17,666 nt of DNA from the NCBI GenBank assembly GCA_910578495.1, contig CAJTRE010000005.1, positions 80,326 to 97,991 of the forward strand, in the 5' to 3' direction. The translations under genes and the position numbers were made by a program. This document shows positions 1 to 7,443 of this stretch, in pieces (the first letter of the stretch is position 1; each line of letters opens with the position of its first letter). Below the pieces are notes generated by a model. It was not told the origin of the DNA. It made no database searches and worked only from the letters and a program-made list of their open reading frames with translations. This DNA is from an uncultured Dorea sp. Its GTDB lineage: Bacteria > Bacillota > Clostridia > Lachnospirales > Lachnospiraceae.

Positions 1-553
1 CCTCAACAACAGTGTAGCCGTTTGCCTGTGCGTGAGAGTTGATGGCATGGGCGATGTCGCCTAAGTGTCCCCATGGTTTGGCGTTTTGAAGCCCCAGTTC
101 AACACACTCTTTTGTGACGCGTACGATTTTTTCTGCCTCTGGAGAGAGTTTACCGATGGTAAACATACGAGAAGCGTCGGAATAGTATCCGTTTAAAATT
201 GTGGATACATCTACGTTAATGATGTCTCCCTCCTCTAAAATTTCGTGCTCATCCGGGATTCCATGACAGACGACATTGTTGATGGACGTACACACACTTT
301 TGGGGAAGCCGTCATAACCAAGAGGAGCAGGGATTCCGCCATGCTCAGTTGTAAAATCATACACTAGCTTATCAATCTCGGAAGTGCTCATACCGGGGGC
401 GATGTGCGCTTCCACATGATTAAGTACTGCAGTGTTTAAGTCTGCGCTTTTTCTGATTGCTGCAATCTGCTCCGGTGTTTTGAGGATAGAACGTTTGGGA
501 ACGATATGTCCTTTTGCTTGGAGCATCCATAATTTTGTGTCTAACTTATCCAA
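1..553 (-). CDS. map: Methionine aminopeptidase type I, C-terminus missing
   Basis: This metallo-aminopeptidase removes the initiator methionine from new cytosolic proteins. The first 184 codons are visible; the rest lies beyond the left edge. Seen on the reverse strand are CHGIP (His97), INVDVS (Asp115) and YYSDASR (Asp126), which match the conserved histidine and the first two metal-binding aspartates of the family. The remaining metal ligands would be in the missing part. I chose the TTG at 553 because an AGCAGG ribosome site lies 8 nt upstream and the frame is closed by a stop a little further up with no ATG between. About 40 residues precede the catalytic fold, as in many clostridial enzymes (recalled, not tested). 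The next ATG in frame is codon 10, with no clear ribosome site. The gene is divergent from pfkA. Identity is secure; the start is likely but unproven. Confidence 0.93.
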   Translation of the reverse strand, partial: MDKLDTKLWMLQAKGHIVPKRSILKTPEQIAAIRKSADLNTAVLNHVEAHIAPGMSTSEIDKLVYDFTTEHGGIPAPLGYDGFPKSVCTSINNVVCHGIPDEHEILEEGDIINVDVSTILNGYYSDASRMFTIGKLSPEAEKIVRVTKECVELGLQNAKPWGHLGDIAHAINSHAQANGYTVVE

Positions 554-633
554 ATCTATTACCTGCTTTCTATGTAAAATTTATATTAGAACTATTCAGC
601 TATATATACTATATCACTTTTTAGGGTCTTTGA

Positions 634-662
634 TTGTTTTATATTAAAAAATATTGTATAAT
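634..662 (+). promoter_or_regulatory. Probable sigma-A promoter of pfkA
   Basis: A TTGTTT (634-639) is followed after 17 nt by a perfect TATAAT (657-662), about 48 nt before the pfkA start codon. It lies in the AT-rich 156-bp space between the divergent map and pfkA genes. No equally good promoter was found for map on the other strand. Confidence 0.6.
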
Positions 663-709
663 TTTCTCATGTGAAATAATTACAAAAAATACAATAAAGG
701 AGCGGTCAT

Positions 710-1801
710 ATGTTTAGAATAGGTATGCTTACAAGCGGCGGCGATTGTCAGGCGTTGAATGCGGCAATGCGCGGTGTTGTAAAAGGTCTTTGTGAGAAAC
801 GTGACGATGTGGAGATCTATGGCTTTCAAGAAGGGTACAAAGGTCTTATTTACTCGAACTTTAAGATGCTGACATCCAGTGATTTTTCCGGAATATTGAC
901 GGTAGGTGGAACGATTCTTGGAACATCGAGACAACCGTTTAAGCTCATGCGCGTACCGGATGAAAATGGGCTGGATAAGGTAGAGGCGATGAAACACACG
1001 TATCATAAGCTGAACCTTAATTGTCTGGTGGTTCTGGGAGGAAATGGAACGCATAAGACGGCAAATCTGCTAAGAGAAGAGGGGTTAAATGTCATCACGC
1101 TTCCCAAGACGATCGACAATGACCTCTGGGGAACAGACATGACGTTCGGCTTTCAGAGTGCGGTGGATATTGCGGCGGATACCATTGACCGTATTCATAC
1201 AACAGCTACGTCTCACAGCCGGGTGTTTATCATCGAGGTTATGGGACATAAGGTTGGTTGGGTGACTCTTCATGCGGGAATTGCCGGAGGAGCAGACATT
1301 ATCTTACTTCCGGAGATCCCGTATGACACAGATGTCATTGCAGAGGCGATTAAAAAAAGAAAAGATGCGGGCAAGAGATTTACCATTATTGCGGTTGCGG
1401 AAGGAGCTATTTCTAAAAAGGATGCGAAACTTTCTAAGAAAGAATTAAAAGAGAAGAGAGCGAAACATTCTTACCCGTCTGTGGCATATGAGCTGGCTGA
1501 GAGAATCCAGAAAAAGACAGATCAGGAGATTCGTATTACTGTGCCCGGCCATACGCAGCGCGGCGGTTCTCCTTGTCCGTATGATCGTGTTCTTGCGACC
1601 AGATTGGGGGCGGCCGCGTCAGAGATGATTTTGGACGGTGACTTTGGAAATATGGTCGGTGTTAAGAACAATGAGATTGTGAGAGTCCCTCTTTCTGAGA
1701 TTGCAGGGAAATTAAAATATGTAGATCCGGATTCTAGTATTATCAGAGAAGCGAAGATGACGGGAATCAGCTTTGGCGATGAACGGAATCCGGGAATATA
1801 A
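710..1801 (+). CDS. pfkA: 6-phosphofructokinase, group III-like with GGNGT signature
   Basis: The protein phosphorylates fructose 6-phosphate to fructose 1,6-bisphosphate in glycolysis. It has 363 residues, somewhat longer than the roughly 320 of E. coli PfkA. Visible motifs are LTSGGD (8-12), GGNGT (110-114), PKTIDND (132-138, with the catalytic-base aspartate in TIDND), MGHKVGW (178-184) and HTQRGGSP (281-288, substrate-binding His281 and Arg284). Gly113 is in the place that is Gly in ATP-using and Asp in PPi-using enzymes. Lys133 is the residue typical of PPi and mixed (group III) enzymes. Asn112 replaces the aspartate of the usual GGDG, and His180 replaces the arginine of MGR. The phosphoryl donor is therefore uncertain, with ATP most likely. 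An AAAGGAG ribosome site precedes the ATG. dnaX follows after 26 nt, so the two may share a transcript. Confidence 0.9.
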   Translation: MFRIGMLTSGGDCQALNAAMRGVVKGLCEKRDDVEIYGFQEGYKGLIYSNFKMLTSSDFSGILTVGGTILGTSRQPFKLMRVPDENGLDKVEAMKHTYHKLNLNCLVVLGGNGTHKTANLLREEGLNVITLPKTIDNDLWGTDMTFGFQSAVDIAADTIDRIHTTATSHSRVFIIEVMGHKVGWVTLHAGIAGGADIILLPEIPYDTDVIAEAIKKRKDAGKRFTIIAVAEGAISKKDAKLSKKELKEKRAKHSYPSVAYELAERIQKKTDQEIRITVPGHTQRGGSPCPYDRVLATRLGAAASEMILDGDFGNMVGVKNNEIVRVPLSEIAGKLKYVDPDSSIIREAKMTGISFGDERNPGI

Positions 1802-1827
1802 AGTATTAGAGTAGGAGTGTAAATAAG

Positions 1828-3417
1828 ATGTCGTATATGGCACTATACCGGAAGTTCAGACCGGATGAATTTGAAGACGTGAAAGGTCAGGACGCCATTG
1901 TAAAGACGTTGAAAAATCAGATAAAGGCAGAGCGTATCGGACATGCTTATCTGTTCTGTGGAACAAGGGGGACGGGTAAGACAACGGTGGCAAAGATATT
2001 TGCGAAAGCGGTAAATTGCGAGCAGCCGGTGGAAGGAAGCCCCTGTGGTGAATGTCCGGTGTGCCGTTCCATTGCTGCAGGTACTTCTATGAATGTTATT
2101 GAGATTGATGCTGCGTCTAATAATGGTGTGGATAATATTCGTGAGATTCGGGAGGAGGTGGCGTATCGCCCCACAGAGGGAAGGTACAAGGTCTATATTA
2201 TAGACGAGGTGCATATGCTTTCTATCGGTGCGTTTAACGCTCTGTTAAAAACGTTGGAAGAACCGCCGGAGTATGTGATTTTCATTCTGGCGACAACCGA
2301 AGCGCATAAGATACCAATTACCATCCTGAGCCGGTGTCAGCGTTATGATTTTAAACGTATTACCATTGATACGATTGCAGGCAGATTAAGAGAATTGATT
2401 GATAAGGAGCAGTGGGAAGTAGAGGAAAAAGCGGTACGCTATATTGCCAGAATGGCAGATGGCTCTATGCGTGATGCCTTGAGTCTTCTAGATCAGTGTG
2501 CGGCATTTTATATTGGAGAGACGCTGACATACGATCATGTGCTGGAAGTACTGGGGGCGGTGGATACAGAAGTGTTCAGCAGACTTTTGCGCAAATTACT
2601 GGCAATGGACGTGCATGCGGTGATTGAGACGGTGGATGAACTGACGATGCAGGGTAGAGAACTGTCTCAGCTTGCGGCGGATTTTACTTGGTATCTGCGT
2701 AATCTTCTGCTAGTGCGATGTTCTGATGATATGGAAGATGTGTTGGATGTGTCGACAGAGAATCTGGAAAGATTAAAAGAAGAGGCGCAGATGATTGACA
2801 ATGACACGTTAATCCGTTATATTAGAATTTTCTCAGACCTTACGAATCAGTTGAAATTTGCAACGCAGAAAAGAGTGCTTCTGGAAGTTGCACTCATCAA
2901 ACTGTGCAGACCTGCAATGGAGGTGAATCAGGATTCGCTTCTGGACCGTATACGGGCGGTAGAGAAGCAGTTGGAAGAAGGAGTGTTTTCACAGCCGGTA
3001 CAGGAGAAAGTGGTTTATGTGAATGAAGAAGGAAATCTCGGAGGCATGGGGGCGGGAAGTATACAGAAGGAAAAACCAGAACTTCCACAGGCTCTTAATG
3101 AAGATGTGAAAGCGGTGGCGAAAGATTTTCGTATGATTGTAAATGACGCATCGCCCATGCTCAGAAATTATCTGAAGAAAGCGAGATTGAGTGCAGGAGA
3201 GGGAAATCGTCTTATGGTAGTGCTGCCCGATGAAGTAAGTGTCGGTGTGGTGGGAACAGATGAGCATAAGGAGGAGATTAAGACGCTGATTGCAGATAAG
3301 ATCGGGAAAGAGATCGAACTGGATGTCCGGCAGACAGATTCCGGGCGGCGTTTTGAAGATCAGTTCGTAGATATTGAGAGTCTGATCCATATGGAACTGA
3401 CCATAGAAGACGAGTAA
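1828..3417 (+). CDS. dnaX: DNA polymerase III subunit gamma/tau
   Basis: This is the AAA+ ATPase of the clamp loader, which loads the sliding clamp and ties the replicative polymerases together. The 529-residue protein shows Walker A GTRGTGKTT (45-53), a zinc module with Cys64, Cys73, Cys76 and Cys79, Walker B VYIIDEVHM (122-130) and the SRC arginine-finger motif (168-170). The C-terminal half (about 370-529) is the less conserved tau-type extension. The start ATG has TAGGAG upstream. The gene sits 26 nt after pfkA and 47 nt before ybaB, and dnaX-ybaB-recR is a common bacterial order. I saw no A6G-type slippery heptamer, so there is no sign of a frameshifted short form. Identification is firm. 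Confidence 0.97.
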   Translation: MSYMALYRKFRPDEFEDVKGQDAIVKTLKNQIKAERIGHAYLFCGTRGTGKTTVAKIFAKAVNCEQPVEGSPCGECPVCRSIAAGTSMNVIEIDAASNNGVDNIREIREEVAYRPTEGRYKVYIIDEVHMLSIGAFNALLKTLEEPPEYVIFILATTEAHKIPITILSRCQRYDFKRITIDTIAGRLRELIDKEQWEVEEKAVRYIARMADGSMRDALSLLDQCAAFYIGETLTYDHVLEVLGAVDTEVFSRLLRKLLAMDVHAVIETVDELTMQGRELSQLAADFTWYLRNLLLVRCSDDMEDVLDVSTENLERLKEEAQMIDNDTLIRYIRIFSDLTNQLKFATQKRVLLEVALIKLCRPAMEVNQDSLLDRIRAVEKQLEEGVFSQPVQEKVVYVNEEGNLGGMGAGSIQKEKPELPQALNEDVKAVAKDFRMIVNDASPMLRNYLKKARLSAGEGNRLMVVLPDEVSVGVVGTDEHKEEIKTLIADKIGKEIELDVRQTDSGRRFEDQFVDIESLIHMELTIEDE

Positions 3418-3464
3418 TGATAAATTTAGAAAATATTTAATAAGCAAACAGGAGGATATGAACT

Positions 3465-3818
3465 ATGGCAAAAAGAGGTGGATTTCCAGGAGGCGGTATG
3501 CCGGGAAATATGGCAAATCTTATGAAACAGGCGCAGAGAATGCAGCGCCAGATGGAAGAACAGGCAAAAGAGATGGAGACAAAAGAATTCTCGGCAACTG
3601 CCGGAGGCGGAGCTGTTGAGGCGGTTGTATCCGGAAGTAAAAAGCTTGTGAAGCTTAAAATTGATGAAGCGGCAGTAGATCCGGAAGACGTTGAGATGTT
3701 AGAGGATATGATTGTTGCCGCAATTAACGAGGCGTTCGATAAGGTTGATGAAGAGTCTTCTTCTGCGATGTCTAAGCTGACAGGCGGAATGGGCGGCGGT
3801 ATGCCGGGGTTATTCTAA
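3465..3818 (+). CDS. ybaB: YbaB/EbfC family nucleoid-associated protein
   Basis: This is a small DNA-binding protein of the YbaB/EbfC family, thought to act as a nucleoid-associated factor linked to recombination repair. It has 117 residues. A methionine/glutamine-rich helix (about residues 17-42) is followed by the FSATAGGGAVEAVVSG segment characteristic of the family. Both ends are glycine-rich: GGFPGGGMPGN at the start and GGMGGGMPGLF at the end, longer tails than in E. coli YbaB. A strong AGGAGG site precedes the ATG. The stop TAA overlaps the recR ATG by one base (TAATG), which implies translational coupling. The position between dnaX and recR is typical. The exact molecular role is known only from homologues. 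Confidence 0.95.
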   Translation: MAKRGGFPGGGMPGNMANLMKQAQRMQRQMEEQAKEMETKEFSATAGGGAVEAVVSGSKKLVKLKIDEAAVDPEDVEMLEDMIVAAINEAFDKVDEESSSAMSKLTGGMGGGMPGLF

Positions 3819-4414
3819 TGGATTATTACAGTAACCAGATAAGTAGATTGATTGAAGAACTATCGTGTCTTCCGGGCATTGGTGCAAAGTCAGCGGCAAG
3901 GCTGGCTTTTCACTTGATACATATGCCGCAGGAGGATGTGAAAAGGCTTGCGGATACTATGGTTGAGGCAAGGAGCAATGTCCGATATTGTTCGGAGTGC
4001 TGTACGCTGACAGATCAGGAGCTTTGTCCAATCTGCAGCAATGTGAAGCGCGACCATGGGACGATTATGGTGGTGGAAAATACGCGGGATTTGGCGGCGT
4101 ATGAAAAAACCGGAAAATATCAGGGAGTTTATCATGTATTGCATGGTGCAATTTCCCCGATGCTGGGAATCGGACCGGAGGACATTAAACTAAGGGAACT
4201 CATTACCCGTCTGGAGGGAGATGTAGAAGAAGTAATTGTGGCTACAAATTCCAGTCTGGAGGGTGAGACAACGGCGATGTATATCAGCAAACTTATTAAG
4301 CCGATCGGTGTGAAAGCAAGCCGGATTGCAAGCGGAGTTCCGGTTGGAGGCGACCTGGAATATATTGATGAAGTGACACTTTTGAGAGCATTAGAAGGAA
4401 GAACGCAACTATAA
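3818..4414 (+). CDS. recR: Recombination mediator protein RecR
   Basis: RecR works with RecF and RecO to load RecA on gapped single-stranded DNA. The 198-residue length is the family norm. In order it has a helix-hairpin-helix segment LPGIGAKSA (18-26), a four-cysteine zinc finger (Cys58, Cys61, Cys70, Cys73), a Toprim domain starting at IMVVEN (83-88) with the EGETT segment (148-152), and a C-terminal GVPVGGDLEYID segment (173-184) conserved in the family. The ATG overlaps the ybaB stop by one base, and the ybaB reading frame ends in a run that includes no other ribosome site, so recR translation probably depends on ybaB. The LacI-type gene follows after 51 nt. Confidence 0.97.
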   Translation: MDYYSNQISRLIEELSCLPGIGAKSAARLAFHLIHMPQEDVKRLADTMVEARSNVRYCSECCTLTDQELCPICSNVKRDHGTIMVVENTRDLAAYEKTGKYQGVYHVLHGAISPMLGIGPEDIKLRELITRLEGDVEEVIVATNSSLEGETTAMYISKLIKPIGVKASRIASGVPVGGDLEYIDEVTLLRALEGRTQL

Positions 4415-4465
4415 TATAGGAAGAAGTCTCTGCCTGAAGTTGCGCAGTACAGAGGTTAACAGCCT

Positions 4466-5575
4466 ATGGGAAAGAAGAAAGTAACGTCCACAGATATTGC
4501 AAAAGCGGCCGGGGTTTCCCAGTCTACAGTATCTATGGTGCTGAATAAAAAATATAACGTTTCCTTTTCGAAAGAAACTGTTGAAAAGGTAGAGCGGGCG
4601 GCAGAAGAACTTGGGTATGTGCCACAGAAACGAAAGGCACACAGACAAAGTAAGAAAGAGAAATTACTGGTAGTATTTTGTTCTAATCTTACAAATCCTT
4701 ATTATGTCATGCTTTTGCAGGGGATTGAATCCCGCGCTAAAGAGCAGGGGTTCGGTCTGTTTGTGTGTAATACACAGAGAGATCTCAGAATGGAGGAGCG
4801 TTATCTAAAGATGATGTGGGGGTTAAAACCATTGGGAATCATCTATACGTGTAATCCGAGCCATTGTTTTATGGGGCTTGTAGAAGAACTTTCCCGTCAG
4901 ATTCCGGTTGCTATAATAAATAATCAGAATGAAAAGCTAAATGTTGACGCAGTGGAACTTGATAATTCAAAGCTGGGAAGAATGATGGCGAAGCATTTGC
5001 TGGAACTGGGACACCGAAAAGTTGCGTACATCGCGCCGCCTCTGACTACAAGGCAGAAACAACGCTCTAAACGAGTGGAAGGATTTTTGAAAAAGTTCGA
5101 GGAAGCAGGGATTAAAGAAGACGTCATTATTAAGGCTGCGAAAGAGGAGATTGATTCTGATGTAGCCCACATTGATTCGGAGTACAAGATTGGCTTTGAG
5201 TTGACGCAGGAACTTTTGAGTGAGACAAAAGACATTACTGCGATTGTAGGGTTAAATGATATGATTGCCTTTGGTATTTTGGACGCACTTCAGGAGATGA
5301 AGATAAAAGTACCGGGAGAGGTGTCTGTTATGGGTTGTGATAATACACTGTTTGCCCGTATGCATAAAGTGGAGCTTACAACGATCGAGCATTTTGTCAT
5401 CTTCAAGGGCAGGGATGCCTGTGACATTATCATGAAGAAGATTGCGGCTCACTATGCTAAGTATTCGGATATAGAGCCGATTAGCACCTATCACGTAGAA
5501 TACGAGCCAAAACTCATTGTGCGTGGAACGACAGGATATGTAAAAACCAGTGCAAAAAAGAGAAAAACAAAATAA
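4466..5575 (+). CDS. LacI-family transcriptional regulator
   Basis: This is a DNA-binding repressor/activator with a sugar-binding-protein-like effector domain. The 369-residue protein is slightly longer than the usual 330-345. Residues 5-55 are a clear LacI helix-turn-helix and hinge: TSTDIAKAAGVSQSTVS, then a helix ending in GYVPQ. The periplasmic-binding-protein-like domain begins around residue 66 (LLVVFCSNLTNPYY) and includes the IVGLNDMIAFGILDALQ and VSVMGCDN stretches typical of the family. A lysine-rich tail ends the protein. The ribosome site (AGAGG) is weak. The ligand cannot be read from sequence. The gene lies between pfkA upstream and transaldolase/transketolase downstream, so regulation of sugar-phosphate genes, including the operon that follows, is a reasonable inference but not shown. 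Confidence 0.92.
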   Translation: MGKKKVTSTDIAKAAGVSQSTVSMVLNKKYNVSFSKETVEKVERAAEELGYVPQKRKAHRQSKKEKLLVVFCSNLTNPYYVMLLQGIESRAKEQGFGLFVCNTQRDLRMEERYLKMMWGLKPLGIIYTCNPSHCFMGLVEELSRQIPVAIINNQNEKLNVDAVELDNSKLGRMMAKHLLELGHRKVAYIAPPLTTRQKQRSKRVEGFLKKFEEAGIKEDVIIKAAKEEIDSDVAHIDSEYKIGFELTQELLSETKDITAIVGLNDMIAFGILDALQEMKIKVPGEVSVMGCDNTLFARMHKVELTTIEHFVIFKGRDACDIIMKKIAAHYAKYSDIEPISTYHVEYEPKLIVRGTTGYVKTSAKKRKTK

Positions 5576-5706
5576 AATTAATGTATTCAAAAAAATTATT
5601 ATTAATAAATTTTCTTGCCTTTTGCCGGTGAAATAAAGAAAGGTCTATAGAACGAAAGATGGGAAGTTTATAAAAAATATAAAAGGTAAAAATTAGGATG
5701 AATATT

Positions 5707-5747
5707 AATTAATAATTGTGAATTATTAATTGTGAAAATTATTAATT
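5707..5747. repeat. Three-copy AT-only repeat upstream of the transaldolase promoter
   Basis: AATTAATAATT (5707-5717) is followed by GTG and its exact reverse complement AATTATTAATT (5721-5731). After GTGAA the same AATTATTAATT appears again (5737-5747). The result is a perfect 11-bp inverted repeat plus a direct copy 16 bp on. It ends 14 bp before the -35 box at 5762, a position that fits a regulator array or an UP-like element. The rest of the 267-bp gap at 5576-5842 is AT-rich, and I see neither a gene nor a GC-rich terminator in it. Confidence 0.75.
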
Positions 5748-5761
5748 AAAACAATCCACTA

Positions 5762-5791
5762 TTGACCGTCAGACTACTGATAGGATATAAT
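5762..5791 (+). promoter_or_regulatory. Strong sigma-A promoter for tal-tkt
   Basis: TTGACC (5762-5767) and TATAAT (5786-5791) are separated by 18 nt. This is close to consensus and lies 51 nt before the transaldolase ATG. It is the only convincing promoter found for the three pentose-phosphate genes. Confidence 0.75.
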
Positions 5792-5842
5792 TTGGCTATA
5801 TGAGTTTAAGGGAAACGGCATAGTTAAAAGGAGGAGCAAAAC

Positions 5843-6496
5843 ATGAAATTTTTCATTGACACAGCCAACGTTGAAGACATTAGAAAAGCAAATGATATGG
5901 GCGTTATCTGCGGAGTGACAACGAATCCCTCTCTGATTGCAAAAGAGGGAAAAGTATTCGAGGAAGTAATCGCAGAGATTGCCTCTATTGTAGACGGACC
6001 AATCAGCGGTGAGGTAAAGGCTACAACGGTAGACGCAGAAGGTATGATTGCAGAAGGAAGAGAGATTGCAAAGATTCATCCGAATATGGTGGTAAAAATC
6101 CCTATGACGGTAGAAGGACTAAAAGCATGTAAACAGCTTACAAAAGAAGGAATCAAGACCAATGTTACATTGATTTTTACAGCAAACCAGGCGCTTTTGG
6201 CAGCAAGAGCGGGAGCGACCTATGTATCTCCGTTCTTAGGACGTCTGGATGACATTTCAGTAAGAGGTACAGATTTGATTTCCGAGATTGCAGAGATGTT
6301 TGCGGTTGCCGGCATTGATACAGAGATTATCGCAGCGAGCGTACGCCATCCCGTACATGTGACAGACTGTGCACTTGCAGGTGCAGATATTGCCACTGTT
6401 CCATATAAGGTTATTGAGCAGATGACGAAACATCCGCTGACCGATGCAGGTATTGAGAAATTCCAGGCTGACTATAAAGCAGTTTTTGGAGAGTAA
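5843..6496 (+). CDS. tal: Transaldolase, small TalC/FSA-type
   Basis: This class I aldolase-fold enzyme moves a dihydroxyacetone unit between sugar phosphates in the non-oxidative pentose phosphate pathway. It has 217 residues, the length of the small transaldolase/fructose-6-phosphate aldolase group. The Schiff-base lysine is Lys85 in VVKIPMT. Glu57 (SGEVKATT) stands where E. coli FSA has Gln59, and Phe131 (SPFLGR) stands where FSA has Tyr131. Both are the transaldolase-type residues, so transaldolase activity is favoured over F6P aldolase. FIDTAN at the N-terminus and VTTNPSL (25-31) are family signatures. A strong AAAGGAGGAG site precedes the ATG. Transketolase genes follow after 110 nt, as expected for one pathway. 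Confidence 0.95.
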   Translation: MKFFIDTANVEDIRKANDMGVICGVTTNPSLIAKEGKVFEEVIAEIASIVDGPISGEVKATTVDAEGMIAEGREIAKIHPNMVVKIPMTVEGLKACKQLTKEGIKTNVTLIFTANQALLAARAGATYVSPFLGRLDDISVRGTDLISEIAEMFAVAGIDTEIIAASVRHPVHVTDCALAGADIATVPYKVIEQMTKHPLTDAGIEKFQADYKAVFGE

Positions 6497-6571
6497 AACC
6501 AAGGTTGTCAGTCATAAGACGTGTCATGCCTGCATGTAAACGGATTAATGACTGAACAACCCGTAGGTTTT
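6495..6571 (+). repeat. Long imperfect hairpin between tal and tkt
   Basis: AAAACC (6495-6500) pairs with GGTTTT (6566-6571), and GGTTGTCAGTCAT (6503-6515) pairs with ATGACTGAACAACC (6548-6561) with one bulged base. The loop of about 32 nt contains a smaller CATG-type dyad. The structure starts at the tal stop codon. No T-run directly follows the stem apart from TTTT inside the outer arm, so a simple terminator is less likely than an RNA-stability or attenuation element. Confidence 0.6.
6534..6549 (+). promoter_or_regulatory. cre-like site in the tal-tkt gap
   Basis: The 16 bases ATGTAAACGGATTAAT fit the catabolite-responsive element consensus WTGNNARCGNWWWCAW at all defined positions but one (A in place of C at position 14). 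The site lies upstream of the transketolase genes and downstream of the tal promoter, where a bound CcpA-like LacI-family protein could act as a roadblock. One-mismatch matches also occur by chance. Confidence 0.35.
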
Positions 6572-6606
6572 ATATAAACGATATATATTTTCTAGGGAGG
6601 AACATC

Positions 6607-7443
6607 ATGAACAAATTAGAGTTAATGAAGACAGCCAATGAAGTTCGTAAAGGTGTTGTCACAGCGGTTTACAACGCAAAATCCGGACATCCGGGAGGAT
6701 CGCTTTCTGCGGCTGATATATATACCTATCTTTTCTTCGAGGAAATGAATATTGATCCGGCAGATCCGAAGAAGGCGGATCGCGATCGTTTCGTATTATC
6801 CAAAGGACATACGGCGCCGGGTTACTATTCTACACTGGCTAACAGAGGATTTTTCCCGGTTGAGGATTTGAAGACTTTGCGTAAGGTTGGTTCTTATCTT
6901 CAGGGACATCCGGATATGAAACATATTCCGGGAGTTGATATGTCAAGCGGTTCTCTGGGGCAGGGAATTTCTGCGGCAGTAGGTATGGCTGTTTCCGCAA
7001 AGTTGTCCGGAGATGACTACAGAGTATATACGCTTCTTGGTGACGGTGAGATTCAGGAAGGACAGGTTTGGGAGGCAGCGATGCTTGCTGCTCATAGAAA
7101 CTTAGATAACCTTGTAGTTATTGTGGATAATAATAACCTGCAGATTGACGGCAGCATAGAGGATGTCAATTCTCCGTATCCAATTGATAAGAAATTTGAA
7201 GCATTTAATTTCCATGTTATTAATATTGACGGACATGATTTTGATGCAATTGATGCTGCGTTCAAGGAGGCAAGAGCAACCAAGGGACAGCCGACAGCAA
7301 TCATTGCCAAGACAGTGAAGGGAAAGGATGTTTCCTTTATGGAGAATCAGGCTTCATGGCATGGAGCGGCTCCAAACGATGAACAGTATGAGACGGCAAT
7401 GGCTGATTTAGAGAAAGTAGGTGAAGCATTATGTCAGAAGTAA
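6607..7443 (+). CDS. Transketolase, N-terminal (TPP-pyrophosphate) subunit
   Basis: This is the first half of a two-gene transketolase, which transfers two-carbon units between sugar phosphates with thiamine diphosphate. The 278 residues cover the N-terminal domain only. They show GHPGG (27-31), KGH (66-68), and the TPP/Mg motif starting GDGEIQEGQ (145-153) and ending at NNN (175-177). A GGGAGG site lies before the ATG. The end overlaps the start of the C-terminal subunit by 13 bases, so the two are surely coupled. Split transketolases are normal in many Clostridia and Archaea, so this is not a broken gene. DXP synthase is less likely given the length and the transaldolase neighbour. Confidence 0.95.
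   Translation: MNKLELMKTANEVRKGVVTAVYNAKSGHPGGSLSAADIYTYLFFEEMNIDPADPKKADRDRFVLSKGHTAPGYYSTLANRGFFPVEDLKTLRKVGSYLQGHPDMKHIPGVDMSSGSLGQGISAAVGMAVSAKLSGDDYRVYTLLGDGEIQEGQVWEAAMLAAHRNLDNLVVIVDNNNLQIDGSIEDVNSPYPIDKKFEAFNFHVINIDGHDFDAIDAAFKEARATKGQPTAIIAKTVKGKDVSFMENQASWHGAAPNDEQYETAMADLEKVGEALCQK

Noticed and set aside
1828..3417. Programmed frameshift in dnaX giving a short gamma form
   Set aside because: No A6G-type slippery run with a following hairpin was seen in the region after the AAA+ domain.
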